A stretch of 64,000 bases of DNA from Planctomycetota bacterium (GTDB taxonomy: Bacteria > Planctomycetota > Planctomycetia > Gemmatales > Gemmataceae): the NCBI GenBank assembly GCA_016872605.1, contig VGZI01000004.1, positions 1 to 64,000 on the forward strand, written 5' to 3'. Below the pieces are notes generated by a model. It was not told the origin of the DNA and did no database searches. It was given only the letters and a program-made list of their open reading frames with translations. Both the position numbers and the translations under genes were made by a program. Shown one piece after another: positions 34,953-45,912 of the stretch. Position 1 is the first letter of the stretch; each line of letters opens with the position of its first letter.

Positions 34953-35177
34953 GAATGAACCTCAACAAAATGCGCCGCAAGAAAGTGCTAGAACCTATAG
35001 TCTTAGGTCTCGCATGCGTGGGAATCAATGGGCGGGCAGCGATCGGGCCTCGTGATAACTCGGACATCATCCTCCGAGATATCACGCGAGGCAATACAAG
35101 GGGAAAACGAACTGGAAGCGTAAGCGACGGACCGTGCGAAGACCGTTGCCTGCGCTTTCGGCTCGTCAGGTGTCGCG

Positions 35178-36443
35178 CTACGCCGATTCCAACAACTTCA
35201 GCCGAACCGCGTTGAGCGCCTGCTTGGCGGTGCGGCTTTGGATTTCGGTGCGGGTGCCAGCCCAGTTGAACGATGTCGAAACCACGCCGCCGTCCCACGC
35301 CAGGCCGACGAAGACCAGGCCGATCGGTTTGTCCGGCGTCGCGCCGCCCGGCCCGGCCAATCCGGTTGTGCTGACGGCGAGGTCGGTCTGCAATCGCGTT
35401 CGGCAGCCGACAGCCATCGCCTCGGCGACCGGCGCGCTCACCGCGCCATGGGCGTCCAAGATGCTCTGCGATACCCCCAAAAGCTCGGCCTTGACGGCGT
35501 CACAATACGCCACCACGCCGCCGCGAAACCAAACGCTGGCCCCAGAGATTTGCCCGAGCCGATGCGCGACCAGACCAGCCGTGATGCTCTCCGCGGTCGC
35601 CAGGGTCTTGCGCTTGCTATTGAGAAGTCCGATCACGGCGTGCTGAAGTTCCTCGTCATCGACGCCGTAGACCAGTTTGCCGAGCCGATCGCGGATGGTC
35701 TGCTCAACCGGAGCGATCTGTGCTTGCGCCTCGGCGATCGTCAGCGCACGCGCGAAGATGCGCAGGGCAATTGTCGCGTCGCTGGCGGTGATGCCCACTT
35801 CCGGAACGTGGCCGCGCCGCGTTAGATCAAAGAGCTTTTCTTCGATGTGCGATTCGCCGGTGCCGAAGGTGTTGATCTTGCGTTGGATCTGCACGCCGCC
35901 GCCCATGCCCAGCGCCAGGAGGCGTGGCGCCACCTGCTCGTGAAACATGGCGACCATCTCGCTGGGCACGCCGGGCATGGCGATGACCAATGCCGCTTGC
36001 GGCGTTGCAGTTCTCTTGACGATCCGGATCGCGAATCCAGGCGCAGTCCCATAGGGATTCGGCACAATCTCGGCCCCGTGCGGAAAGTACGCTTGCACGC
36101 GATTGCGATCGGGCATGGGACGATTGCGCCTGGCGAAGAGTTGCTTGATGTGCTCGAAAGAAACTTCATCGAAGGCGAGGTCCACGCCCGCAACTTTGGC
36201 CACCGCCTCGCGCGTCAGGTCGTCGAGGGTCGGACCCAGGCCGCCTGTCGCCAGTACGAGATCGGCGCGATCGACTGCGATACGGAACGCGTCGATGTTG
36301 TCGTGCAGATCGTCGGCCACGGTGGTGTGCCAGCCAACGGGAATGCCGATCTCCGCCAACCGCAGGCTGAGCCATTGGCTGTTGGTATCGAGGTTTTGAC
36401 CCGTGGTGAGCTCGCTGCCGATGGAGAGGATTTCAGCTTTCAT
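35178..36443 (-). CDS. cinA: CinA-family nicotinamide-nucleotide amidase
   Basis: 421 aa with both CinA parts. The N-terminal MoaB/MogA-like domain begins [20 protein letters not shown] and contains [19 protein letters not shown]. The C-terminal deamidase begins about residue 260 ([19 protein letters not shown]) and has [10 protein letters not shown] and [12 protein letters not shown]. It converts nicotinamide mononucleotide to nicotinate mononucleotide in the pyridine nucleotide cycle; some members also act on ADP-ribose. Together with nadD at 10.2 kb it belongs to NAD metabolism, though not in the same operon. Start 36443 is the internal ATG fitting the family. Confidence 0.94.
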   Translation of the reverse strand: MKAEILSIGSELTTGQNLDTNSQWLSLRLAEIGIPVGWHTTVADDLHDNIDAFRIAVDRADLVLATGGLGPTLDDLTREAVAKVAGVDLAFDEVSFEHIKQLFARRNRPMPDRNRVQAYFPHGAEIVPNPYGTAPGFAIRIVKRTATPQAALVIAMPGVPSEMVAMFHEQVAPRLLALGMGGGVQIQRKINTFGTGESHIEEKLFDLTRRGHVPEVGITASDATIALRIFARALTIAEAQAQIAPVEQTIRDRLGKLVYGVDDEELQHAVIGLLNSKRKTLATAESITAGLVAHRLGQISGASVWFRGGVVAYCDAVKAELLGVSQSILDAHGAVSAPVAEAMAVGCRTRLQTDLAVSTTGLAGPGGATPDKPIGLVFVGLAWDGGVVSTSFNWAGTRTEIQSRTAKQALNAVRLKLLESA

Positions 36444-36519
36444 GGTCCGTAGTCCTTGGTCCGTAGTCCGTGGCATATTCTAGATGTCGCCATGCACTAC
36501 GGACTACGGACCACGGACG
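36444..36519. repeat. GTCCGTAGTCCGTGG inverted repeat
   Basis: Direct and inverted copies of GGTCCGTAGTCC lie in the gap between cinA and the ATP-cone gene (both on the minus strand). Confidence 0.7.
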
Positions 36520-38106
36520 TTAGATCGCCAATTCGCCTTGCTGCACCACCGTGCGAGCGCGTTGGAGATGAAGCCGCGAGACGGCCGTCTCGTTCAGTGC
36601 GGTCTGCAGGAGATCGACCAACGCGTCCGCATTCAGCGAGCCGTCGGCCAGGAGCAACGTCATCGTGCCGGCGCCGGCGCGCGCGTGCAGTTTGCCGCCG
36701 AGTTCCAGTTGCTTTTTCGGCGCAACCGTGGCGTCGGCGAACGGCAATGCAGAGCTATCGATGCGCAAATCGAAGTTGATCGAACGGCCTGACTCGTGAA
36801 GGGCGCGCTTGATCGCGTCGAGTATGCGCATGGCGAAATCGAACGAGAGCGGACTCTTCAGCAGGCTCTCGCCCGTCAGATGCACGACGGCTTCGTCGAG
36901 CCCGCGAGGCGTGAAGACGGCGGCCGACCGCGCCACGAGAAAGCGGCGTTTCAGCGGCGACGATTCGGGAAGGCGGCGCAAGTATTGCCTCTTCTGCCCG
37001 GCAGCGCTGACGGCGAGTCGCACGAGGCTTGGCAGCTTTTTGAGCAATGTCGCTCCGTCACGCTCGACCTCAGGCCGATACGCCAGTGCGCCAAGGTCGA
37101 GACCAATCTCCATAAGCACGCCCGGACACTTGCGGTCGAGGCCCTCGGCCAGTGTGATCGACCCGCGCGGACGATCGAAGATGAAACGAACCGCCTTGCC
37201 CAAGAGCGCCTCGCGCAGCATATTCTGCAGCTGGCGGCGCTCGGTGTCATCGCGAAAACTGCGCTCATGAACGTGCCAGGCCAACGTCGGCAGCCTTGGC
37301 GCGTGCAGCGATTTCCAGCGTTCGACAAGGCCGTCAAGAAAGTTCGCACGTTCCAGCGATGTTGCCTCGTCCTCGCTCGATGCAAACAGCGGGCGAGCCG
37401 GGTGCGCGCTCGACCAGAATGGCGGCTCGCGCACGTTGAGATGCAGTTCCACATCGCGTTGACCAAGGGTCGGCAATGACAAGAGTCGATCACACAGGTG
37501 CGGCGTCATGGCGGGGTGGGCATGGCCGGCGCAAAGCCATTCCGGACTCTCCACCACCCATCGAGCGCCGGCGCAGGCCCGCCAATCATCCAGCGCCAAC
37601 CACCACGGTATCTCCGCGAGCCGATTCGTCTCCAACACCAAAGCCGACAACGACGCCGGCGCGTCAAGGCCCGCAGGGTGCAGCAGGCCCTCGGCAACGG
37701 CGGCCGCCACGTCGCGCGAGAAAATAGTGCGCACCGCGAACGCCTCCGCGCAATCATGCACAAATCGCTGTGGCGACATGTTGACAGCCATCGGCGACGC
37801 CGATTCCTTCGGCGTGGCGGCGCCATGATCCCTATGCTGTTCGCCGAAACGACGAGCCACGTCCGGATGGCCCAGTTCGCGAACGATCTTTTCCACGTGC
37901 TCGGCAATGTCGTCGGTGGTCGGCACGCCCGAAGCATCGGACCGCGCCAAGAAATGAACTACGGCGTCCGTCAACTCGCGCATCAAGAATGCGCTGGCCG
38001 GCCCAAGCGACTCGGCTGCCGCGTACAACGATTGACAGATTCGATCCGCGTCAAACGGAACCTGGCTTCCATCCCGTCGGCGAACCCAGGCAGGCAGTTG
38101 TCCCAT
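36520..38106 (-). CDS. ATP-cone protein, degenerate class III ribonucleotide reductase-like
   Basis: About 528 aa. Residues 1-90 form an ATP-cone (VRRRDGSQVPFDADRICQSL, IAEHVEKIVRELGHPDVARR), the allosteric nucleotide-binding domain of ribonucleotide reductases and NrdR. The body recalls the anaerobic reductase NrdD (MSPQRFVHDCAEAF, LHLNVREPPFW), but I see no C-terminal glycyl-radical motif, so activity as a reductase is unlikely. It may have been reduced to a regulatory or scaffolding role. The start at 38106 (MGQLPAWVRRRDG) is inferred from the cone; upstream Met residues add a low-complexity Arg/Ser tail. cinA follows after about 75 bases. Confidence 0.65.
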   Translation of the reverse strand: MGQLPAWVRRRDGSQVPFDADRICQSLYAAAESLGPASAFLMRELTDAVVHFLARSDASGVPTTDDIAEHVEKIVRELGHPDVARRFGEQHRDHGAATPKESASPMAVNMSPQRFVHDCAEAFAVRTIFSRDVAAAVAEGLLHPAGLDAPASLSALVLETNRLAEIPWWLALDDWRACAGARWVVESPEWLCAGHAHPAMTPHLCDRLLSLPTLGQRDVELHLNVREPPFWSSAHPARPLFASSEDEATSLERANFLDGLVERWKSLHAPRLPTLAWHVHERSFRDDTERRQLQNMLREALLGKAVRFIFDRPRGSITLAEGLDRKCPGVLMEIGLDLGALAYRPEVERDGATLLKKLPSLVRLAVSAAGQKRQYLRRLPESSPLKRRFLVARSAAVFTPRGLDEAVVHLTGESLLKSPLSFDFAMRILDAIKRALHESGRSINFDLRIDSSALPFADATVAPKKQLELGGKLHARAGAGTMTLLLADGSLNADALVDLLQTALNETAVSRLHLQRARTVVQQGELAI

Positions 38107-38295
38107 TTCGTCCGGCACGCGAGCATCCCTTCGTGGTGTGGAACGGCAAGATCGGCGGGAGTTATTGTATTCCGACGGCTGCCGAGATTCATGGGCGGTA
38201 AGCCTTGACATCCATTCGTGTGCCGGGGAGAATTTGAAATCGAACGAGTTTGGAGCTCTTGTTCAGGTACACCGTCGAGTAAAGAAGTATGCCCC

Positions 38296-38571
38296 ATGAG
38301 CCGACATACACCGCGCAAGGAACGCTGGACGCAGGTAAGTGCGAAGGAATATCGCTCGGCGTTCGGCATGGTGTGTTACAAGGCCGGCGCCTGGGAAGGG
38401 GCGGTCGTTTTCGAACGATGGACCGAAGGAGAGACTCCGCCGTGGCAGCCTGACGAGGAGTTTGCCGGCCGTTTCAAGCGGCCGCGCAACGCCATGATCG
38501 CGGTCGAAGACAAAGCACGATTGATATTGCGCGAACACGGCGACAAGGTGAAAATCGCGATAGACGCCTGA
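38296..38571 (+). CDS. Small unrecognised protein
   Basis: 91 aa (MSRHTPRKERWTQVSAKEYR...). It has a basic N-terminus, then a mixed hydrophobic/charged region with PPWQPDEEFAGRFKRPRNAM. No Cys cluster or membrane segment. It ends 61 bases before the mutase gene on the same strand, so it may be cotranscribed. The codon pattern is typical of the window. No family recognised. Confidence 0.6.
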   Translation: MSRHTPRKERWTQVSAKEYRSAFGMVCYKAGAWEGAVVFERWTEGETPPWQPDEEFAGRFKRPRNAMIAVEDKARLILREHGDKVKIAIDA

Positions 38572-38632
38572 ACGCCCAGCGCGGCGTCGATTGTGTAGAA
38601 TGGCATTAGGTATTGAAGGCGAGGATAAGCAC

Positions 38633-40285
38633 ATGGCTACGGTTGCCGACACTGCCGCGCAGGAACGTTGGGAGAAGGAAAACGCCGCCGCCCCGATGCG
38701 GAAGGAGCCGCCGACCACCGTGTCGAGCGTGCCGATCGAGGCGCTTTACACGCCGGAGGACTTGGGCGACTTCGACCCGGAGGTTGATCTCGGCTATCCG
38801 GGCCAATATCCGTTCACGCGCGGCGTCCATGCGTCGATGTACCGCTCCCGGCTTTGGACGATGCGCCAGTTTGCGGGCTTCGGAACGGCGGCGCAGACCA
38901 ACGAGCGTTTCAAGTTCCTGCTCGACAAGGGCCAAACCGGCCTGTCCACCGCCTTCGATCTGCCGACGCTGATGGGCCTCGATTCCGACGACCCGCGTTC
39001 GCTCGGCGAGGTCGGCAGGCTGGGCGTTGCCGTCGATTCGCTCGACGACATGCTCGTTCTCTTTGACGGCATCAACTTGGCCGACGTTTCGGTCTCGATG
39101 ACGATTAACGCCCCAGCGATCATCGTGATGGCCTATTTCCTGGCCGGAGCGAAACAACGCGGCGTCGATTGGAAGCTCTTGCGCGGCACGATTCAGAACG
39201 ACATCCTTAAGGAATTTCACGCTCAGAATGAAATCGTATTCCCGCCGGTGCCTTCGGTGCGCCTGGTGTGCGACCTGATCGAGTTCTGTGCCAAGGACGT
39301 GCCGCAGTGGAATACGGTGTCGATCAGCGGTTATCACATTCGCGAGGCCGGCTCGACGGCGGTGCAAGAATTGGCGTTCACGCTCGCCGACGGATTGCAT
39401 TATGTCGATCAGTGCCTGGATCGGGGCATGGACGTCGACGACTTCGCGCCAAGGTTGAGTTTCTTTTTCAACGCGCACAACGACCTGTTCGAGGAAATCG
39501 CCAAGTACCGTGCCGCCCGCGTCATTTGGGCCGAGGCGATGCGGAACAAATACGGCGCCAAAAAAGAGGCGTCGTGGAAGTTGCGCTTTCACGCCCAGAC
39601 AGCGGGCTGCTCGCTGCAGGATAAGCAGCCCCAAGTTAATCTCATCCGCGTCGCTTATCAAGCCTTGGCCGCGGTGATGGGCGGCTGTCAGTCGCTCCAC
39701 ACCAACAGCATGGACGAAACGCTGGCGTTGCCCAGCGAGCATGCCGTCACCCTCGCACTGCGCACGCAGCAAGTGCTCGCGTATGAAACCGGCGTCACCA
39801 ATACCGTCGATCCGCTGGGCGGCAGCTACCTTGTCGAAGCCCTCACCCGTCAGATGATGGACGAGGCGCGCAAGTACTTTGAGCACATCGAGCACCAAGG
39901 CGGCATGATCGCGGCACTCGAGGTCGGCTTCTTCCGCCGCGAAATCGCCGACGCCGCCTTCGTCTACCAGCGAGAGATCGACGCCCGGCGCAAGCTGATC
40001 GTCGGCGTCAATGCGTTCGTCGAGAAGGACGAGAAGCCGATCGATATCTTGCAGGTCGATCATTCCGTGGAGACCGAGCAGATCGATCGGCTCAAGAAAC
40101 TAAAGGCGCGCCGAGATTCCGGCACGGTGACGCGGACGCTAAACGAAATCAAGCGCATTGCCGGGACGAAACAGAACTTGATGCCAATCCTTCTGGATGC
40201 CGCCGCGGCCCGTTGCACCGTGGGTGAGATCATGAACGCGCTGGCGGACGTGTTTGGCCGGTACGATGGGGGGATGAGGTGGTAG
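38633..40285 (+). CDS. Adenosylcobalamin-dependent acyl-CoA mutase large subunit, IcmA-type
   Basis: 550 aa substrate-binding TIM-barrel subunit without the C-terminal B12 domain, so it needs a separate small subunit not encoded here. It rearranges a CoA-ester carbon skeleton. Phe80 in MRQFAGFGTA and Gln198 in EFHAQNE coincide with the Phe/Gln pair that distinguishes isobutyryl-CoA mutase from methylmalonyl-CoA mutase (Tyr/Arg). Other blocks: STAFDLPTLMGLDSDDPRSL, VSISGYHIREAGSTAVQEL, RLSFFFNAHNDLFEEIAKY, SLHTNSMDETLALPSE, TNTVDPLGGSYLVEAL. GAGG lies before the start. It probably works in branched-chain or valine-type carbon metabolism. Confidence 0.92.
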   Translation: MATVADTAAQERWEKENAAAPMRKEPPTTVSSVPIEALYTPEDLGDFDPEVDLGYPGQYPFTRGVHASMYRSRLWTMRQFAGFGTAAQTNERFKFLLDKGQTGLSTAFDLPTLMGLDSDDPRSLGEVGRLGVAVDSLDDMLVLFDGINLADVSVSMTINAPAIIVMAYFLAGAKQRGVDWKLLRGTIQNDILKEFHAQNEIVFPPVPSVRLVCDLIEFCAKDVPQWNTVSISGYHIREAGSTAVQELAFTLADGLHYVDQCLDRGMDVDDFAPRLSFFFNAHNDLFEEIAKYRAARVIWAEAMRNKYGAKKEASWKLRFHAQTAGCSLQDKQPQVNLIRVAYQALAAVMGGCQSLHTNSMDETLALPSEHAVTLALRTQQVLAYETGVTNTVDPLGGSYLVEALTRQMMDEARKYFEHIEHQGGMIAALEVGFFRREIADAAFVYQREIDARRKLIVGVNAFVEKDEKPIDILQVDHSVETEQIDRLKKLKARRDSGTVTRTLNEIKRIAGTKQNLMPILLDAAAARCTVGEIMNALADVFGRYDGGMRW

Positions 40286-40335
40286 AGACTTGGCCACGAT
40301 TCAACAAGTTTTAATTTAATTCAAATTGAAATTTG

Positions 40336-40364
40336 TTGACAGAGCCGCCAAAGAGCATTATCTT
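40336..40364 (+). promoter_or_regulatory. Consensus promoter for the Fic gene
   Basis: TTGACA (40336-40341) and TATCTT (40359-40364) are separated by 17 bases in an AT-rich stretch. A near-palindromic TTCAAATTGAA just upstream and TTTGTGACAAA downstream could be operators. The composition is unlike the rest of the window. Confidence 0.65.
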
Positions 40365-40405
40365 TTATTTTGTGACAAATTAAAAGATATGGGTCAAGTC
40401 TAGCA

Positions 40406-41758
40406 ATGCGAAGGCCAAAAAAAGGGCCGTCCGCGGCCGCCGTCATGTATGGGTTCACAACGGATTTGCTCGTCAAGTTCGCGGAAGTACCCGTTCAAGA
40501 GTGGGTGGAGCAGGCAAACAGCGAAATGTGGAATTGGGAGGAGTGTTCCTTCCGGGCACATAAGGTCGGACTAACACCGGATGATGCCTGGCGTTGTGTC
40601 AAGTTCTCCCGCAACACCGGCGTGCGGCAACTGATTCCGCTGCACGATACCAAAGGGAGACCATTTCAGTTTCAGATCCCGCCTTCCGTGCAGCGGTTGC
40701 TTCATTTCATTGACATCCATCTGGGAGGCTCCGTTCAAGCCGCCTGGCCCGAACTGACATCGGAGGACGACCAACGACGCTATCTGATCAGTTCCCTCTG
40801 CGAAGAAGCCATTGCTTCTAGCGAACTCGAGGGGGCCGTCGTGACGCGCAAAGAGGCCAAAGAAATGCTCATGAAGAAAAAAAAACCGCAGAACGCTCAC
40901 GAACGGATGGTGATGAACAACTACCGAACGATTCAGATGTTAAACCAGCGCCGTGACGAGCCCTTGACTGCGGATCTTCTGATGGAGACTCAACGTCAGT
41001 TAACGCAGGGGACGCTCGAAGACGAAGCCTGTGGCCGACTCCGCCGCGAGGACGAGAAAATCACTGTGTGGGACGACGAGGATCACCAGATACTTCACGA
41101 GCCGCCACTCGCAAGCGAACTTCCCGACCGTGTTAAACAATTATGCGCCTTCGCTAACACCGACGGGCAAAAAGACGGCAAGTTTATTCACCCGGTGATT
41201 CGCGCTGTCCTATTGCATTTCTGGCTGGCCTACGATCATCCGTTTGTTGACGGCAACGGACGCACGGCACGGGCCCTGTTTTATTGGTCCATGCTTCGGC
41301 ATCGCTACTGGCTGATCGAATACCTGACCATTTCATCGATTATTCTGAAACAGCCGAAACAGTACCCAACGGCTTTTTTGAACACGGAACAGGATGATAA
41401 CGACCTCACTTATTTCCTACTCTACCATGTTGAGGTCATCGAACGAAGTATCGCGGCATTTCACGAGTATCTGTCAGGGAAAATCGCCGAGAAACGTCGT
41501 CTCACCCGCGTGCTGTTGCCAGCCCTGTTTAATGATCGCCAACGCGCGATTTTGATAGCAGCTCAGAAGGACCCGGACACCTTCTTCACCTACGAGTCTC
41601 ACGCCACGGCCCACCAAGTCACCCTGGCGACCGCGCGGACTGATTTGCTCGGCCTGGAAAAAAAGGGGCTACTGGTCGGCAACCGGGTCGGTCGGCGATT
41701 TCATTTCGTCGCGCCTCCGAATCTCGTAGATCGCCTGCGCAAGATCTCGAAAAAGTGA
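40406..41758 (+). CDS. Fic-domain AMP transferase, class II
   Basis: 450 aa. The catalytic Fic motif HPFVDGNGRTAR is complete (about residues 278-289; His the general base, Asp-Gly-Asn-Gly-Arg the ATP site). The inhibitory helix motif S-x3-E-G, as SSELEG, is about residues 138-143, before the Fic core. This is the class II arrangement in which the Glu blocks ATP until displaced. An N-terminal DUF4172-like region and a C-terminal winged-helix segment (HQVTLATARTDLLGLEKKG) complete it. Likely AMPylates a protein, with autocontrol. Lower GC than neighbours and its own promoter suggest recent acquisition. No adjacent antitoxin. Confidence 0.92.
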   Translation: MRRPKKGPSAAAVMYGFTTDLLVKFAEVPVQEWVEQANSEMWNWEECSFRAHKVGLTPDDAWRCVKFSRNTGVRQLIPLHDTKGRPFQFQIPPSVQRLLHFIDIHLGGSVQAAWPELTSEDDQRRYLISSLCEEAIASSELEGAVVTRKEAKEMLMKKKKPQNAHERMVMNNYRTIQMLNQRRDEPLTADLLMETQRQLTQGTLEDEACGRLRREDEKITVWDDEDHQILHEPPLASELPDRVKQLCAFANTDGQKDGKFIHPVIRAVLLHFWLAYDHPFVDGNGRTARALFYWSMLRHRYWLIEYLTISSIILKQPKQYPTAFLNTEQDDNDLTYFLLYHVEVIERSIAAFHEYLSGKIAEKRRLTRVLLPALFNDRQRAILIAAQKDPDTFFTYESHATAHQVTLATARTDLLGLEKKGLLVGNRVGRRFHFVAPPNLVDRLRKISKK

Positions 41759-41935
41759 TGACTGCCTGCTTGACGGTTCGATTTTGCTTCAGCAATTCAA
41801 CCGAGCGTCCCAATTCCTAAGGATTGGAGCACCCCAGCCATTAGCGTCCAGACCACACGACTAAAGGATTCACGCCGGTTTTGCCGATTCTAACGACAGG
41901 ACCTATTATTCGCGTTTTGACAAGGATGGCAGGCC

Positions 41936-42934
41936 GTGCGCAAACTCTTGACGCCTCTCTTTTTAGGGATTCTCATCGGTTGTGCCGAGCAATCATCTCG
42001 TGATGATGACCGGCCGGACCCGCTCGAACCGATCCTGAACATGATGTCGCCGGACGTGCCGGAAGAACTGCCCAAAGCGGATGACGCCCCCGGCTTGCGG
42101 CAAAAAGGCAACGGGTTCTTCGCCGTCGGTGACTACGACCAAGCCATTGCCTGGTACACCATGTCGCTCCAGGCGAAAGAGGACGCCAAGACCTATTTCA
42201 ATCGCGGCGTCGCCTACATGGCGAACGACGAGATCGACAAGGCATTGGCGGACTACGACAAGGCGATCCAACTCGAGCCGAACGCTCCATCGCCGTGGAT
42301 CAATCGCGGCTTGCTCCTGAAGAGCAAGGGCAAGACGGCGGAAGGCATCAATGACTTGACAAAAGCCATGGCGCTCGACGCCAAGGATCCGGCCATCGCT
42401 TTGAATCGCGGCTTGCTTTACCTCAGCGTCGACATGTTCGATCGCGCCATCGAAGACTTCAGCAAGGCGATCGAACTCGATGGCAAATACGTCGACGCCT
42501 TCATCAATCGCGGCTTCGCTCAGCATCGCAAGAAGCAATACGCCGCCGCCGTCAAAGACTTCGACGAGGCGCTCAAGCTTGATCCGGAAAATGTGCTGGC
42601 GTACAGCAACCGGGGCAATGCCTACACGCAAATGGGACAGGGCGACAAGGCCGTCGCCGACCTGAGCGAAGCGATTCGCCGTGAAGAGCGCGATCCACAA
42701 CTCTTCAACAATCGCGGCACCGCGCACGGCGTGAAGGGAGATCATCAAAGGGCGCTGGCCGATTTTACGCGAGCGATCGAGTTGGCCCCCGACTTCGCCG
42801 CCGCCTATCGCAACCGCGGACTGGCCCAGCATACCTTGAAGCAAGCCGATCGCGCCCGCGAAGACTTCGCGATCGCGCTCAAACTGGAGCCGAACGTTAC
42901 GGAAAACATCCCTGGCGACTACCTGATGAAATAG
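41936..42934 (+). CDS. TPR lipoprotein
   Basis: 332 aa starting at GTG (41936). A lipoprotein signal ends at L-I-G-C (Cys about residue 16), so it is predicted to be lipid-anchored. After an acidic linker, from about residue 50 to 320 there are eight or so tetratricopeptide repeats of the pattern AYSNRGNAYTQMGQGDKAVADL. TPR arrays bind partner proteins. It stands alone, with a gap of 177 bases upstream and 257 downstream. No partner can be named from neighbours. Confidence 0.9.
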   Translation: MRKLLTPLFLGILIGCAEQSSRDDDRPDPLEPILNMMSPDVPEELPKADDAPGLRQKGNGFFAVGDYDQAIAWYTMSLQAKEDAKTYFNRGVAYMANDEIDKALADYDKAIQLEPNAPSPWINRGLLLKSKGKTAEGINDLTKAMALDAKDPAIALNRGLLYLSVDMFDRAIEDFSKAIELDGKYVDAFINRGFAQHRKKQYAAAVKDFDEALKLDPENVLAYSNRGNAYTQMGQGDKAVADLSEAIRREERDPQLFNNRGTAHGVKGDHQRALADFTRAIELAPDFAAAYRNRGLAQHTLKQADRAREDFAIALKLEPNVTENIPGDYLMK

Positions 42935-43191
42935 CATTCGGAACAGAGCCACGCCGTCAGACCAGCCTTGATCACGAAAGTACGAAAAACGGGAGCTCGA
43001 AATCGAGCATTGCGAGCCTTGTCGTGCCTGCCTCATGCTTTCGTGAATCACTTTTTTGTCGTCCTGCGCTTCGCGAATGACCGCCCTTTCGCGGTGCGAG
43101 AGGCGCCAGTCTGGCCCATTCCCCGCCTATTTGCGTTCGAAATTGTCGGCGCGCCGTAAAGTGTAATAGGAGACAACGGGGAAATCCGACC

Positions 43192-44094
43192 ATGCCGGGC
43201 GCCAAATCGCTCTTCGATCCGACCACGCTGGCGAAGTTCGGCCGGCTGAGCCTGATCGCGCGCCAGGTCGTCGAGGGTTTCTTGAGCGGCGTGCACAAGA
43301 GCCCCTTCAAGGGCTTCAGCGTCGAATTCGCCGAGCATCGGCAATATTATCCGGGTGACGAGATTCGCCACATCGATTGGCGCGCCTTCGGCAAAACGGA
43401 TCGCTACTACATCAAGGAACATGAGGAAGAAACGAACCTGCACGCCCATTTGCTCGTCGATGCGTCCGGGAGCATGGCCTACCACGGTGAGAATTCGATA
43501 AGCAAATTTCAGTACGCTCAATTCCTGGCCGCGTCCTTGGCGTATCTGATGCTGCACCAGCGCGACGCCGTCGGCTTGGCGGTTCACGACCATCGGCTGC
43601 GAACGCTCCTACCTCCGCGCTCGACATCGAAGCAACTGATGCACATCCTGCGCACGCTGGAGGGGACGGCGCCCGGTGGCGAGACCAACCTTGCGCCGAT
43701 CTGGGATCGCCTGGCGGGGCAGCTTCGCGGGCGCGGCATGCTCCTCATCTTCTCCGATTGCTTCGATCAGGTGAATCGGCTGATTCACGCCCTGCGCCAT
43801 CTGCGCCATCGCCGGCACGAGATTCTGCTCTTCCACATCCTGGCGCCGGAGGAGATCGAGTTCCCCTTCTCACGGCGAACGCGATTTCAGAGCCTCGAAG
43901 CCGGCGATCAGTTTCGCCAGATGGAACCGGCGATGGCCCGCGACGAGTATTTGAAGAACTTCCAGGCGTTTTGCCATACGCTCAAAGTGCAGGCGGCAAA
44001 TTTGCAGATTGATTATCATCCAATGCGGACGGATGAACCGGTCGATCGGGCATTGGGTTATTACTTGATGAAACGCATGGCACGCCGCCAATAG
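43192..44094 (+). CDS. DUF58 (BatA-associated) protein
   Basis: 300 aa. DUF58 signature FVEFAEHRQYYPGDEIRHID-like (here VEFAEHRQYYPGDEIRHIDW) near residue 45, followed by a von Willebrand A-like fold with LLVDASGSMAYHG as its metal site. These proteins usually act with a MoxR-type ATPase and BatA/BatB proteins in aerotolerance or complex maturation. No moxR or bat gene is adjacent here, so its operon has been broken or the partners are elsewhere. Length is typical. Confidence 0.9.
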   Translation: MPGAKSLFDPTTLAKFGRLSLIARQVVEGFLSGVHKSPFKGFSVEFAEHRQYYPGDEIRHIDWRAFGKTDRYYIKEHEEETNLHAHLLVDASGSMAYHGENSISKFQYAQFLAASLAYLMLHQRDAVGLAVHDHRLRTLLPPRSTSKQLMHILRTLEGTAPGGETNLAPIWDRLAGQLRGRGMLLIFSDCFDQVNRLIHALRHLRHRRHEILLFHILAPEEIEFPFSRRTRFQSLEAGDQFRQMEPAMARDEYLKNFQAFCHTLKVQAANLQIDYHPMRTDEPVDRALGYYLMKRMARRQ

Positions 44095-44212
44095 GTCACC
44101 GGTTTGCGCTTCGTGCTCGCGCGGCGCTGGGAGTTCGCAAAGGTGTAAATGACGGGAATAGAAACTCGCGACGGAAAACCTATACCATCGATGTACATGC
44201 ACCATCCCGTAA

Positions 44213-45514
<1,302 letters not shown>

Positions 45515-45523
45515 GTGTTCGCT

Positions 45524-45571
45524 GTTTACGTTTAGCGCTCGCCAGACGCCGGGCGAGCGCTAAATGTAAAC
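45524..45571. repeat. GTTTAGCG palindromic repeat
   Basis: GTTTACGTTTAGCGCTCGCC and its near complement, 10 bases after the enolase stop and 4 before the next ATG. Likely hairpin in the mRNA. Confidence 0.8.
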
Positions 45572-45574
45572 CGG

Positions 45575-45865
45575 ATGATCCCCATGTTGCAAGGATTGCG
45601 TGATGTCTGGTTGCCCTGGCTATTGTTCCTCGGCACAATCTCGGTCGGCGTCGTGCTGTTGGCGCTGGTGATCGCCGTTCCATTTGCGATCGAACACATC
45701 CCCGCGACGGTGCCCCTTGTGCCAATGTACGCAGACGATGGCGCCGTTCGTCGGACATCCATCGCCGCCGGTCTTGGGCTCATCGTGACGGCGTGCGTGT
45801 TTTTTCGCCCTGGTCGCCGAATGCCGACGTCCAAGAAACCGCCGCCCGACATGGCCGGTGCGTGA
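45575..45865 (+). CDS. Small membrane protein
   Basis: 96 aa with two hydrophobic segments (WLLFLGTISVGVVLLALVIA near the start and IAAGLGLIVTACVFF toward the end). The C-terminus is basic and Pro-rich and probably cytoplasmic. It begins four bases after a palindromic repeat. No family recognised; it precedes another membrane protein on the same strand. Confidence 0.6.
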   Translation: MIPMLQGLRDVWLPWLLFLGTISVGVVLLALVIAVPFAIEHIPATVPLVPMYADDGAVRRTSIAAGLGLIVTACVFFRPGRRMPTSKKPPPDMAGA

Positions 45866-45912
45866 TCAGAGCGTGAAGCGTCAGCGAAGATGAGCGACTC
45901 TCAAGGATCGCC

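Noticed and set aside
38606-40063. 485-codon open frame opposite the mutase
   Set aside because: Antisense to a highly conserved enzyme; no start signal and no recognisable motif.
43192-44094. MoxR-Bat operon around the DUF58 gene
   Set aside because: Neighbours are a TPR lipoprotein and enolase; no MoxR ATPase or BatA/B reading frame is present.
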